From contig NZ_QKWY01000001.1 of NCBI RefSeq assembly GCF_003248355.1, forward strand, positions 1,942,001 through 2,006,000: 64,000 bases of DNA, given 5' to 3'. This DNA comes from Streptomyces sp. AC1-42W. Lineage in GTDB: Bacteria > Actinomycetota > Actinomycetes > Streptomycetales > Streptomycetaceae. Positions 54,214 to 63,321 of the stretch are shown piece after piece (the stretch's first letter is position 1; the number at the start of each line of letters is the position of its first letter). A program made the position numbers and the translations under genes. A model generated the notes under the pieces. The model searched no databases. It was not told where the DNA came from and worked only from the letters and a program-made list of their open reading frames with translations.

Positions 54214-55647
54214 ATGCCACCGTTCAGACCTGCCCGCATGCCGGTCGTCGTGCTGTTCGCGGCCCTGCTGGGTGCCCTGCTTCCGGCCACCGCGGCTCAG
54301 GCCGCCGGCCGTACGGTGCAGGGCGGGCGGCTGGACTGGGGCATCAAGTCCTCGTTCCAGAGCTATGTCACGGGCCCGGTGGCGCAGGGGAGTTGGGGGC
54401 TGACCGGCGGCGCCGCCACGGTCGGCGGCAGCCGGTTCCGGTTCCACTCCGCGAGCGGCTCCTACGACCCGGCGACCGGCGAGTTCCGGGCCGCCTTCGC
54501 GGGCGGCGTCCGCTTCACCGGCCACCGGCAGTCCAACGGCTCCTACGAACTCGACCTCACCGTCAGCCGTCCCACCGTCCACATCCGCAACGGCGGGGGC
54601 ACCCTGTACGCGGACACGGTGAGCAAGGACCGCGGCAGCGGACGCGTCACCACCGCCCGCCAGGTCCCGCTGGCCACGCTCGGCCTGTCCGGGATCGACA
54701 TGCGCGGCGGCACCAGCCCCGTCGCCCTCACCGACATCCCGGCCACGCTGACCGCGCAGGGCGCCAAGTCCTTCGCCGGCTACTACACCGCCGGCACCCC
54801 GCTGGACCCGATCAGCCTCTCCGTGGACACCCTCGCCCCGGCGGCGAAGCCCTCCGCGACCGGCTCCGGCACGAGCGCCGGCCCGAAGAAGGACGGCGGG
54901 AAGAGCGGTAAGAAGAAGACGGAGCAGGCGGCCGGCCGCTTCGAGGACGCCGCCGTCGACTGGGGCGTACGCCGCACCTTCCGGGAGTACGTCACCGGCC
55001 CCATCGGCAAGGGCGAATGGACCCTGGCCGGCGGCGCCCAGGACGGCGGAGCGCTCTTCCGCTTCCCGAAGGGCAAGGGCACCTACGACCCGGCGGCCGG
55101 GACCCTGGCGGCCACCTTCGCCGGCAGCGTCCGCTTCACCGCGCAGGACGGCCTCGATCTGAAGCTGTCCCGGTTCGCGGTGGCCGTGAAGGACGGCCGG
55201 GGCACCCTGCGCGCCGACGTCCTGCGCGACGGCGGGGCCACCGAAGCCGTGCCGCTCGTCACCTTCGCCGCCGGGGACCTCGCACCGGAGAAGGGCCTCG
55301 CGGTCCTGACCGAGGCTCCCGCCACCCTGACCGCCGAGGGCGCGAAGGTCTTCGGCTCGCTCTACCGGGCCGGCACCGCGATGGACCCGGTCTCGCTCGC
55401 CGTGGCCACCGGCGCCGATGCCGTCCTGCCCGCCCTGCCCGACCTGGGCAGCGACGCCTCCGCCACCCCCGAACCGACCGGCAGCCCGGCGGCAGCGGCG
55501 ACCCCGGTGGCCACCGCGGCCCCGGAGGACGACTCCCGCACCGGGCTCTACCTCACCCTCGGCGGCGCCGGACTGCTCGCCGCGGCGGCCGTCACCGTGC
55601 TGGTGCTCGTACGCCGCAACCGGGCGACACCGGACGCCTCTTCCTGA
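54214..55647 (+). CDS. HtaA-domain heme-binding protein, membrane-anchored
   Basis: Protein of 477 residues with a signal peptide (ends around AQAAG), two HtaA domains (about 35-205 starting LDWGIKSSFQSYVTGP, and 240-390 starting VDWGVRRTFREYVTGP), a Pro/Ala/Thr-rich stretch, and a C-terminal helix (LYLTLGGAGLLAAAAVTVLVLV) with basic tail. The HtaA fold binds heme through a conserved Tyr-His pair. It takes up heme at the cell surface and passes it to HmuT. Its ribosome site is CCGGAGGGG. Confidence 0.9.
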   Translation: MPPFRPARMPVVVLFAALLGALLPATAAQAAGRTVQGGRLDWGIKSSFQSYVTGPVAQGSWGLTGGAATVGGSRFRFHSASGSYDPATGEFRAAFAGGVRFTGHRQSNGSYELDLTVSRPTVHIRNGGGTLYADTVSKDRGSGRVTTARQVPLATLGLSGIDMRGGTSPVALTDIPATLTAQGAKSFAGYYTAGTPLDPISLSVDTLAPAAKPSATGSGTSAGPKKDGGKSGKKKTEQAAGRFEDAAVDWGVRRTFREYVTGPIGKGEWTLAGGAQDGGALFRFPKGKGTYDPAAGTLAATFAGSVRFTAQDGLDLKLSRFAVAVKDGRGTLRADVLRDGGATEAVPLVTFAAGDLAPEKGLAVLTEAPATLTAEGAKVFGSLYRAGTAMDPVSLAVATGADAVLPALPDLGSDASATPEPTGSPAAAATPVATAAPEDDSRTGLYLTLGGAGLLAAAAVTVLVLVRRNRATPDASS

Positions 55648-55713
55648 CCCCCCGCACCACCCGTCCCCCCACCCCACCCCCGTACACCGTTCATCCCCGA
55701 GGAGACCTCGACC

Positions 55714-57279
55714 ATGGCAGCCACCCGCCGCCCCCTCACCCTTGCCGCAGCCGTCGCCACCGCCGCCACGCTCGGCGCCGCCCTCGCCCTCCCGGCCCTC
55801 GCCGCCGACCGTTCCGACGGGAGCACCACCGCCGGGGCACCGGTCATCGACCTGAAGGACGGCACGCTGGACTGGGGCTTCAAGGCGTCCTTCCGCCGGT
55901 ACGTCGGCGGCGCCGGCAAGATCACGGTCAGCGACGGCGCCACCCAGGCCGCGAACAACGGCGTCTTCACCTTCGTCAACGGCAAGGGCACGTACGACAC
56001 CGCCACGCACGGCACCGCCACCGCCTTCGAGGGCGGCGTCAACTTCTCGGCGCACGGCGGTGTCCTGGACATCACCCTCTCCGACGTCAAGGTCACCACC
56101 ACCGGCAAGGGCGGCGCGATCACCGCCGACGTGGCAACGCCGCAGGGCACCACCGACGACGTGGCCGTCGCCGAACTGGACCTCTCGGCCGTGAAGCCGG
56201 GCCAGGGCGCGGGCGGCGCCATGGTCTTCAAGGACATACCCGCCAAGCTGACCAAGGCCGGCTCCGAGGCGTTCAACGGCCAGTACCAGGAGGGCGAGGC
56301 GCTCGACCCGGCCACGCTCACCGTGACCGCCGCCCCCGCCCCGACCGAGAAGCCCACCGAGCCCACCGAACCGAGCGAGAAGCCGACCGAGAAGCCGAGC
56401 GAGAAGCCCACCGAGCCGACCGGGAAGCCCACCACCACGCCCACGAAGCCGACCGCCGTGCCCAGCCCCACGGCCACGGCGACCGGCACCGGCGGGCCCG
56501 CCGCCACGACCGGCGACATCGTGGACGGCGCCCTGAACTGGGGCGTGAAGGAGTCCTTCCGCTCGTACGTCACCGGCCCCATCGCCCAGGGCCGCGCCGA
56601 GACCACCGGAGGCGCGAAGGCCACGGCGGGCGGCTACCGCTTCACCGGCGCCACCGGCACCTTCGACGCCGCCGGACAGACCCTCAAGGCCACCTTCGGC
56701 GGCAAGGTCCGCTTCCTCGGGCACAAGGAGAACGGCGAGTACACCCTCGACCTGTCGCTCTCCCGGCTGACGGTCCGGGTGAACGGAGGCAAGGGCACCC
56801 TCCTCGCCGACGTCTCCGCCAAGGACCGCGCCACGAAGAAGGTGTCCACGTACACCGCCCTGCCCGTCGCCGACCTGAAGCTGCCCGGCGGCAAGCTGAC
56901 CGCCAAGGACGGCGTGGTCACCCTGTCAGGCGTCCCCGTGACGCTGACCGCCGAGGGCGGCACCAAGGTGTTCGGCGGGATGTACCAGGCCGGTGACCGG
57001 CTCGACCCGCTGACCGTCGCGGTGTCCCTGGACAAGAACGCCACGCTCCCGTCCGGCTCCACCACGGGCGGCTCCACCACGTCCGGCGGCGGCAGCGGCA
57101 GTGTGGGCGGCGCGGGCAGCGTCGGCGGTGTGGGCGGCGCCGGTACGGTCGGCGGCTCGGGCGCCCTGGCCGCCACGGGCTCCGACGTCCCGGCCGGAGC
57201 CCTGCTCGCCGCCTCCGGCCTGGTCGTGGCGGCCGGCGCCGGAGCGGTCGTCGTAGCCCGCCGCCGCCGTACAGCCTGA
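55714..57279 (+). CDS. HtaA-domain heme-binding cell-wall protein with LAxTG sorting motif
   Basis: Protein of 521 residues: signal peptide, first HtaA domain (about 45-205, LDWGFKASFRRYVGG), a long Glu-Lys-Pro-Thr repeat linker (about 210-260), second HtaA domain (about 270-440, LNWGVKESFRSYVTGP), a Gly-rich linker, LAATG, a hydrophobic helix and RRRR tail. LAxTG is the recognition motif of class E sortases of Streptomyces, so the protein should be attached to the wall. It is 66 bases behind the first HtaA gene and in one operon. Confidence 0.9.
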   Translation: MAATRRPLTLAAAVATAATLGAALALPALAADRSDGSTTAGAPVIDLKDGTLDWGFKASFRRYVGGAGKITVSDGATQAANNGVFTFVNGKGTYDTATHGTATAFEGGVNFSAHGGVLDITLSDVKVTTTGKGGAITADVATPQGTTDDVAVAELDLSAVKPGQGAGGAMVFKDIPAKLTKAGSEAFNGQYQEGEALDPATLTVTAAPAPTEKPTEPTEPSEKPTEKPSEKPTEPTGKPTTTPTKPTAVPSPTATATGTGGPAATTGDIVDGALNWGVKESFRSYVTGPIAQGRAETTGGAKATAGGYRFTGATGTFDAAGQTLKATFGGKVRFLGHKENGEYTLDLSLSRLTVRVNGGKGTLLADVSAKDRATKKVSTYTALPVADLKLPGGKLTAKDGVVTLSGVPVTLTAEGGTKVFGGMYQAGDRLDPLTVAVSLDKNATLPSGSTTGGSTTSGGGSGSVGGAGSVGGVGGAGTVGGSGALAATGSDVPAGALLAASGLVVAAGAGAVVVARRRRTA

Positions 57280-57349
57280 CCCCGGCGCACGACGGCACCG
57301 CACGGGTACCGGCCCTCGCGTTGGGGGCGGGTGCCCGTGCGGTGCTTGA

Positions 57350-58075
57350 ATGCCCCACGTGAGCGACAACGACGTACCCGCCGGCATCGACATCCTGCGC
57401 GTGTTCTGTGGCCCGGACGGCCGGCACGGCAACGCCCTCGGCGTCGTACGCGACGGGCGCGGCCACCCCGACCCCGCGGCCCGGCAGGAACTCGCCCGCC
57501 GGCTCGGCTTCAGCGAGACCGTATTCGTGGACGACGACGAGCGCGGGCAGCTCGACATCTACACCCCGGGGCTGCGGCTGCCGTTCGCCGGGCATCCCGT
57601 CGTCGGCGCCGCCTGGCTGCTCGACCTGGAGATCCTGGAGCTGGGGGTGGGCGAGGTGTTCGCCCGCCACGACGGCGAGTTCACCTGGATCACCGCCCGC
57701 CCCGAGTGGGCGCCGCCGCGCACCCTCCGGCAGTACGCCTCGGCCGCCGAGGTCGACGCGCTCCCGACCCCGCCGCCCGGCGAGGGCTGGCTCTACGCCT
57801 GGGCGTGGGAGGAGGAGGCGGCGGGCCGCGTCCGGGCACGGGCGTTCCCGCGCCGGTTCGATGAGCGCGGCGTCAGCCGCTCCGGTGGAGCCGGTGCTTG
57901 CACCGGGGGCATCGCGGAGGACGAGGCGACGGGAGCCGCGGCCCTGTTGCTGAGCGCGCACCTCGGGCGCGCGCTCAACATCACACAGGGCCGCGGCTCC
58001 CAGATCCTCACGGCACCCGCGCCGGACGGCACGGTGGAGATCGGCGGCCGGGTCGTCCTGACCCACCACGGCTAG
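57350..58075 (+). CDS. PhzF-family protein
   Basis: Isomerase-fold protein of 241 residues with FSETVFV, carrying the expected catalytic Glu, GLRLPFAGHPVVGAAW and EDEATGAAALLL. The segment before EDEATG contains an extra Gly/Cys-rich stretch (GGAGACTGGI) not usual in the family. Total length is a little short (family 260-300). It is not linked to phenazine genes, so it is probably one of the uncharacterised general members. It ends 13 bases before the heme oxygenase stop. Confidence 0.83.
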   Translation: MPHVSDNDVPAGIDILRVFCGPDGRHGNALGVVRDGRGHPDPAARQELARRLGFSETVFVDDDERGQLDIYTPGLRLPFAGHPVVGAAWLLDLEILELGVGEVFARHDGEFTWITARPEWAPPRTLRQYASAAEVDALPTPPPGEGWLYAWAWEEEAAGRVRARAFPRRFDERGVSRSGGAGACTGGIAEDEATGAAALLLSAHLGRALNITQGRGSQILTAPAPDGTVEIGGRVVLTHHG

Positions 58076-58088
58076 GGCGTACGGCGTA

Positions 58089-58751
58089 TCAGGCGGCGCG
58101 GTACTCCTCGCCCAGCTCCCGGAACACGGCGGTGTTCAGCGCGAACGCGCGCTTGCACTCGTCCACGACGCGCCGCTTCTCCAGGTCGTCCGCGTTCACC
58201 GCGTCCAGCAGCTCCCGGTAACCCCGCTTGAAGGAGGCGGGGTTGGATATCTCCTCGAAGACGTAGAACCGCACCCCGTCGCCCTTGCGCGCGAAGCCCC
58301 AGGTCTTCTCCGCCTTGTCCCGGATGATCTGGCCGCCCGACAGGTCGCCGAGGTAGCGGGTGTAGTGGTGCGCGATGTACCCGGCGGGCCAGGTACGGGC
58401 GCACTCGGCGACCCGTGCGGCGTACGCGGCGGTGGCCGGCAGCGGCTCCAGGCCCTCGCGCCAGTCGTCGCCCCGCAGATGGGCGAGGTCGCGCTCCAGT
58501 TCGGCGGTGCGCATCAGCTCCGGCTGGATGAAGGGCCCGGCCACCGGGTCGGCGGCCAGGGTCCCGGCGCCCTCCTCCAGGGCGCGGTACACGAACCACA
58601 GCTGCTCGGTGTAGCGCGTGTACGCGTCCACGCCCAGGCGTCCGTTGAGCAGGTCGCCCATGAAGGCAGAGGTCTCCGCCTCGGTGTGCTGCTCGTGGGA
58701 CGCGGTGCGGATCAGCGTCGAGAAGGGCGTGGCGGTGACGGTTGCGTCCAA
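58089..58751 (-). CDS. hmuO: Heme oxygenase (HmuO-like)
   Basis: Protein of 220 residues that opens heme to biliverdin, CO and iron. His22 in SHEQHTEAET aligns with the proximal ligand, and the distal-helix motif YLGDLSGGQIIRDK is complete. The sequence follows corynebacterial HmuO. The iron box is 108 bp upstream of the start. With HmuTUV and the HtaA proteins it forms a heme-iron use pathway. Confidence 0.94.
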   Translation of the reverse strand: MDATVTATPFSTLIRTASHEQHTEAETSAFMGDLLNGRLGVDAYTRYTEQLWFVYRALEEGAGTLAADPVAGPFIQPELMRTAELERDLAHLRGDDWREGLEPLPATAAYAARVAECARTWPAGYIAHHYTRYLGDLSGGQIIRDKAEKTWGFARKGDGVRFYVFEEISNPASFKRGYRELLDAVNADDLEKRRVVDECKRAFALNTAVFRELGEEYRAA

Positions 58752-58858
58752 GGCGGGCCTCCGGGGCCAAGGGGGGGGAGAAGTCCAGAAAGAGACGGAA
58801 AAATCGGCCCGCCACAGCTGTCCGCCGGTGGCGCGGGCCGATGCGTCGATCTTCCTAC

Positions 58859-58872
58859 TTAGGCTTACCTAA
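58859..58872. promoter_or_regulatory. Iron box upstream of the heme oxygenase gene
   Basis: TTAGGCTTACCTAA is a near palindrome that matches 13 of 14 positions of the inner half of the iron-box consensus. It lies about 108 bp upstream of hmuO. Confidence 0.7.
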
Positions 58873-58921
58873 GTCAACTGCTTGCCGACGTCTTGTCGGC
58901 AACTGTGAGCAGGGGAGAACG

Positions 58922-58951
58922 GAAACGGCCGCCCGGAGGGGCGGCCGTTTC
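58922..58951. terminator. Terminator after the methionine aminopeptidase gene
   Basis: GAAACGGCCGCCC and GGGCGGCCGTTTC form a perfect 13-bp stem with GGAG loop, 29 bp beyond the stop of the minus-strand map gene. Confidence 0.82.
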
Positions 58952-58979
58952 GGAAGCGGGGACGCGGGGGCGGTACGGG

Positions 58980-59837
58980 CTACGGGAGCGTGAGGATGTC
59001 CGCGCCGGTCTCCGTCACCACGAGCGTGTGCTCGAACTGCGCGGTGCGCTTGCGGTCCTTGGTCACCACGGTCCAGCCGTCGTCCCACATGTCGTAGTCG
59101 TGGCTGCCCAGGGTCAGCATCGGCTCGATGGTGAACGTCATGCCGGGCTTCATCACCGTGGTGGCGTGCGGGCTGTCGTAGTGCGGCACGATGAGCCCGG
59201 AGTGGAACGAGGTGTTGATCCCGTGCCCGGTGAAGTCCCGGACGACGCCGTAGCCGAAGCGCTTCGCGTACGACTCGATGACCCGCCCGATGACATTGAT
59301 CTGCCGGCCCGGCTTCACGGCCTTGATGGCCCGCCGCAGCGACTCCTCGGTGCGCTCGACGAGCAGCCGGGACTCCTCGTCCACGTCGCCGCAGAGGTAC
59401 GTCGCGTTGTTGTCGCCGTGCACCCCGTTGATGTACGCGGTCACGTCCAGGTTCACGATGTCGCCGTCGCGCAGCACCGTGGAGTCCGGGATGCCGTGGC
59501 AGATGACCTCGTTGAGCGAGGTGCACAGCGACTTCGGGAAGCCCCGGTAGCCCAGCGTCGAGGGGTAGGCGCCGTGATCGCACATGAACTCGTGCGCCAC
59601 GCGGTCCAGTTCGTCCGTCGTGACGCCCGGCGCGATGTGCTTGGCGGCCTCGGCCATCGCCTGCGCGGCGATCCGTCCCGCGATCCGCATCCGCTCGACG
59701 GTGTCGGCGTCCTGCACCTCGGGACCGGTGTACGGCGTCGGAGCCGGCTTGCCCACATACTCGGGGCGCCGGATGTTTCCGGGCACGGAACGGACGGGAG
59801 TGATCTCCCCTGGTACGAGCAGCGACTGGCCAGACAT
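58980..59837 (-). CDS. map: Methionine aminopeptidase, type I
   Basis: Enzyme of 285 residues that removes the initiator methionine. Metal ligands are visible in [18 protein letters not shown] (two Asp), TGHGI (His), TIEPM (Glu) and QFEHTLVV (Glu). The N-terminal extension of 40 residues ([18 protein letters not shown]) is common in actinobacterial type Ic enzymes and includes an SH3-like binding motif. Confidence 0.95.
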   Translation of the reverse strand: MSGQSLLVPGEITPVRSVPGNIRRPEYVGKPAPTPYTGPEVQDADTVERMRIAGRIAAQAMAEAAKHIAPGVTTDELDRVAHEFMCDHGAYPSTLGYRGFPKSLCTSLNEVICHGIPDSTVLRDGDIVNLDVTAYINGVHGDNNATYLCGDVDEESRLLVERTEESLRRAIKAVKPGRQINVIGRVIESYAKRFGYGVVRDFTGHGINTSFHSGLIVPHYDSPHATTVMKPGMTFTIEPMLTLGSHDYDMWDDGWTVVTKDRKRTAQFEHTLVVTETGADILTLP

Positions 59838-59895
59838 GCCAGCGAGTCTAACCAGCGAGTCCGGGGCACCATGGCACAGAGGAAAGGAACCGACG

Positions 59896-60132
59896 ATGGC
59901 CCTGTTCAAGAAGCGCACGGTCGGCAAGCCGGGCGAGTGGTTCTACTGCCTGGAGCACGGAACGGTCGAGGAGGGCCCCGAGTGCCCCGCCAAGGACCGC
60001 TTCGGCCCGTACGCCTCCCGGCAGGAGGCGCAGCACGCGATGGAGACGGCCCGGGAACGGAACCTGGAGTGGGACACGGACCCCAAATGGCACGACCGCA
60101 AGGGCCCCGGGGAGGACGACGCGGCGGGCTGA
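59896..60132 (+). CDS. Conserved small protein of unknown function
   Basis: Protein of 78 residues beginning [34 protein letters not shown]-like, with a Cys pair ([19 protein letters not shown]) that could bind a metal or form a disulfide, and an Asp/Gly-rich tail. It is divergent from map. GGAAAGGAACCGACG precedes the ATG. It resembles small conserved actinobacterial proteins; no function is known to me. Confidence 0.75.
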   Translation: MALFKKRTVGKPGEWFYCLEHGTVEEGPECPAKDRFGPYASRQEAQHAMETARERNLEWDTDPKWHDRKGPGEDDAAG

Positions 60133-60176
60133 GAACGCCGTGAGAGGCCGGGCGCGCGGGCGCCGCGCCCCGGCTC

Positions 60177-61528
60177 TCAGGCGGCCGGGGCGGCGGCCGG
60201 CTCCTCCGGCTCCTCCGGGCGGGCGGCGCGCCTGCGCAGCGCGTCCTCGTCGGTCGCCGAGTCGTACGTGACCAGCTTCGGCAGCGTCGCGGCCAGCACC
60301 GCCACCGAGGCCACGCAGGCCACCCCGCCGCTCCAGATCGCCGCCCGGGTGCCGGTCCAGCTCGCCATGGAGCCCGCCCGGACCTGGCCCAGCTGCGGCC
60401 CGACGCTGTACGAGAGCACCTCGATGCCCGCGAGCCGGCCCCGCAGCGTCTCCGGGATCGTCTGGTTCCAGATGGTCGAACGGCCGAGCCCGCTGAGCAT
60501 GTCGCCCGCCCCGGCGAGCGCGAGGCAGCACAGCACCAGCCACACATTGCCGAACCAGCCCGCCGCCGCGATGGCCAGCCCCCAGACGGCGGCACCGCAC
60601 ACCACGAACAGCCCGTGCCGGCGCACCCGCGCGGTCCACCCGCTGGTCAGCCCCAGCAGCAGCGCGCCGACCGAGTCCGCCGCGTACTCCCCCATAGCCT
60701 GAAGGGCATGGGAGGTGCCCCCCTGCCCAGCGACCAGTCGGCGCCCAGGTCGTCCGCCAGGAAGGGGAAGATGGCATTCGGGAACGCGAAGAACATCGCG
60801 GCCATGTCGATCGCGTACGTGCCGAGCAGCACCGGCCGGCTCCAGGCATAGCGGGCGCCCTCCACGATGCCGCGCAACGACGGCTTCGCGCCCTTCTCGG
60901 CGGGCGGTGCGGGCGCGAGCCGCCGGCACATCAGCACGGAGGCGGCGAAGGTGACGACCGTGACGGAGTAGGCGGTGGGGTGCCCGGCGTAGGCCACCAC
61001 CAGACCGGCCAGCGAGGGCCCCAGGATCGCCCCGGCCTGCCAGCGCAGCGAGTTCAGCGCGGCGGCGGCCGGCAGCTGGTCGTGCGGCACGATCCGCGCC
61101 ATCAGCGAGTCGAGCGCGGGCCGCTGGAGCCCGGAGAGCGCCGAGACCCCCGCCGCCACGACATAGAGCGGCCACAGCATCGGGTCCGGCAGTGCCGCGT
61201 TCACCAGGAGGATCACCGCGAGCAGCCCGAGCCCGGCCTCCGAGGCCAGGATGATCTTCCGCCGGTCGGCGGCGTCGGCCAGCGCGCCCCCGTACAGGCC
61301 GCACACCACCAGCGGCACCAGCTCCACCGCGCCCATCGCGCCGACGGCGAGCGGCGAGCCGGTGAGGTCCTTGATCTGGAGCGGCAGCGCGATCAGCGCC
61401 ATGAAGCTGCCGAAGTAGGTGATGATCCCCTGCACCCACAGCAGCCGGAAGTCCGCCGACGAGCGCCACGGAGAGAGATCGGGCAGCAGCGCGGCCAGCC
61501 TGGCGGCGAGGGAGGGGCGTGAGGTCAC
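60177..61528 (-). pseudogene. MFS transporter, frameshifted by a 38-bp insertion
   Basis: The N-terminal 280 residues (PWRSSADFRLLWVQGIITYFGSF to FLADDLGADWSLG) and the C-terminal 170 residues (YAADSVGALLLGLTSGWTARVR onward) of one enterobactin-exporter-like MFS protein are in different frames. The junction is the 38-bp sequence at 60687-60724, which is absent from typical homologues, where SLG is followed by LMYAAESVG-like sequence. The insertion is not a multiple of three. Unless it is an error of sequence assembly, the product is cut after 293 residues and lacks the last helices. Confidence 0.8.
60687..60724. repeat. Hairpin-like mini-insertion in the MFS gene
   Basis: CTCCCCCATAGCC and GGCATGGGAGG form an imperfect stem, followed by TGCCCCCC. 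Short inserts with CACCTCCC and GGGGGAG ends are scattered through Streptomyces genomes, so this looks like one member of such a family. No second copy was found in this window. Confidence 0.5.
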
Positions 61529-61594
61529 GGGGAGACATGCTCCGACGTGCTCCGCGCGGCGCGCAAACGGGTTTTCTCCGCCGGACGGCCCCGC

Positions 61595-62200
61595 TCACCA
61601 GCGCGGCGGCGGAGGCGAGGTCAGCTGGTCGGCCAGCCGGGACAGCCGGTCGCGGAACGTGCGCCGCCCGCCGCGCGGCACGGGCGCGCCGTTCTCCCCG
61701 GCGGCGGCGCTGACCAGATGCTGCACCGTGTCCAGGTCCACGTCGTCCCCGTCCGTCACGGACAGGGCCTCGTGGGCGAGCCCGCGCACCTGCGGATCGC
61801 CGTCGTCCAGCGAGAGGACCGTCGCCCCGGCCCGGCGGGCGTCGTGGACCCGCTCCAGCAGCCCCTCGCCGGGCCGCCGCGGCATCACCACGAGCAGGGT
61901 CTCGCCGCGCCCGGCCGCCTCGATCCGGCCGAGACCGACCGCGAGGTGCGCGGGATCGCCCGGCTCCACCCGGTGACGCACCAGGGTGGGGCGGAGTTCG
62001 GGCAGCCCGGACCAGGTGGACTCGTCGACCAGATGGGCGGCCAGATGCCAGGGCTCGTACACCTCCGTCCCCACCAGCAGCAGCCCGCCGCCGTGCGGGA
62101 CGACGGAGGAGCGCAGCGCCCCGGCGAACCGGCGGGCGGCCGCCGGCCACTGGGTCCTGGCGAGCACTTCGCGCAGCAGCGCCACTCGTACGGCATCCAT
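61595..62200 (-). CDS. Conserved hypothetical protein
   Basis: Protein of 201 residues, alpha/beta in pattern: VLARTQWPAAARRFAGALRSSVVPHGGGLLLVGTE, GRGETLLVVMPRRPGEGLLERVHDARRAGATVLSLDDGDP, and a basic C-terminus. The repeated hydrophobic strand-Gly pattern could be a Rossmann or SIS-like fold, but no catalytic motif is visible. It ends 66 bases before the MFS gene start on the same strand. I do not recognise its function. Confidence 0.7.
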   Translation of the reverse strand: MDAVRVALLREVLARTQWPAAARRFAGALRSSVVPHGGGLLLVGTEVYEPWHLAAHLVDESTWSGLPELRPTLVRHRVEPGDPAHLAVGLGRIEAAGRGETLLVVMPRRPGEGLLERVHDARRAGATVLSLDDGDPQVRGLAHEALSVTDGDDVDLDTVQHLVSAAAGENGAPVPRGGRRTFRDRLSRLADQLTSPPPPRW

Positions 62201-62327
62201 GGCCCGGCATCCTGCACCATGCCGGAGCCCCGCCACCGGCGAACGGCCCGAGCGCCATCCGTACGAGTGGCCGTGCGGGCGCGCGGGTCCGGGACCGCGC
62301 CCGCTACCTGGCAGTAGTGTCGGGGCC

Positions 62328-63041
62328 ATGACTACGAATGACGACAGCGGCAGCGCGCCCAAGCCCCCCGCCAAGGACCCCTGGGACCTGCCGGACGTGT
62401 CGGACCTGACCATCGGCGTCCTCGGCGGCACCGGACCCCAGGGCCGCGGCCTCGCGTACCGCTTCGCCCGCGCCGGACAGCGGGTGATCATCGGCTCCCG
62501 CGCCGCGGACCGCGCGGAGGCGGCCGCCGCGGAGCTGGGCAACGGCGTACGCGGTACGGACAACGCCGGCTGCGCGCGCGAGAGCGATGTGGTGATCGTC
62601 GCCGTGCCGTGGGACGGGCACGCCGCCACGCTGGAGTCGCTCCGCGCGGAGCTGGCCGGGAAGCTCGTCGTGGACTGCGTCAACCCGCTCGGCTTCGACA
62701 AGAAGGGCGCCTACGCGCTGAAGCCCGAGGAGGGCAGCGCCGCCGAGCAGGCCGCCGCCCTGCTGCCGGACTCCCGCGTCACCGCCGCCTTCCACCACCT
62801 GTCCGCGGTGCTGCTCCAGGACGAGACGATCGAGGAGATCGACACCGACGTCCTCGTGCTGGGCGAATCCCGCGCCGACACCGACATCGTCCAGGCGCTG
62901 GCGGGCCGCATCCCCGGCATGCGGGGCATCTTCGCCGGCCGGCTGCGGGGCGCCCACCAGGTCGAGGCCCTGGTCGCCAACCTCATCTCGGTCAACCGCC
63001 GCTACAAGGCCCACGCCGGACTCCGTACCACCGACGTCTGA
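62328..63041 (+). CDS. npdG: F420-dependent NADP reductase-like protein
   Basis: Protein of 237 residues with the NADP-binding motif IGVLGGTGPQGRGLAYRFARAG, RVIIGSRAADRAE, VIVAVPWDGHA and AAFHHLSAVLL, all matching NpdG/Fno enzymes that move hydride between F420 and NADP. The C-terminus (GRLRGAHQVEALVANLISVNRRYK) is also family-typical. An extra hydrophilic N-terminus of about 25 residues is present. It supplies reduced F420 or NADPH. Confidence 0.92.
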   Translation: MTTNDDSGSAPKPPAKDPWDLPDVSDLTIGVLGGTGPQGRGLAYRFARAGQRVIIGSRAADRAEAAAAELGNGVRGTDNAGCARESDVVIVAVPWDGHAATLESLRAELAGKLVVDCVNPLGFDKKGAYALKPEEGSAAEQAAALLPDSRVTAAFHHLSAVLLQDETIEEIDTDVLVLGESRADTDIVQALAGRIPGMRGIFAGRLRGAHQVEALVANLISVNRRYKAHAGLRTTDV

Positions 63042-63135
63042 CGGCGACGGCCCGCCGCCGGGCCCCGCACGGACCGGGGCCGGGCATGGGGGACACTGGA
63101 CGGGACCGCGCATCACCCCGACAGGAGCCACCCCC

Positions 63136-63321
63136 ATGCCCCGCCTCGCTCTCTACGCCCTCGTCCTCTGCCTCCTCGCCCTGGCCGCGGCGGTCGTCTC
63201 CTTCGCCCAGGGCAGCGTGATCATCGGGGTCGTCTGGGTGCTGCTGTTCGGCCTCTCCTCCAACATGGCCTGGTACTACGTGCGCCGCCACCGCGCCGCG
63301 ACGGCCGGCGACCGCGCCTAA
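63136..63321 (+). CDS. Small membrane protein
   Basis: Protein of 61 residues with two hydrophobic helices (LALYALVLCLLALAAAVVSFA and VIIGVVWVLLFGLSS) and a basic tail YYVRRHRAA. GACAGGAGCC precedes the ATG. It overlaps the stop of the convergent peptidase gene by four bases. No known family; a helper or anchor role is possible. Confidence 0.7.
   Translation: MPRLALYALVLCLLALAAAVVSFAQGSVIIGVVWVLLFGLSSNMAWYYVRRHRAATAGDRA

Noticed and set aside
57350-58075. PhzF-like gene as part of a phenazine pathway with the PhzC/D/E-like genes
   Set aside because: It is more than 30 kb away, among heme genes, and shows general PhzF-family features only; the cluster itself has an EntA-like SDR that leads to 3-hydroxyanthranilate instead.
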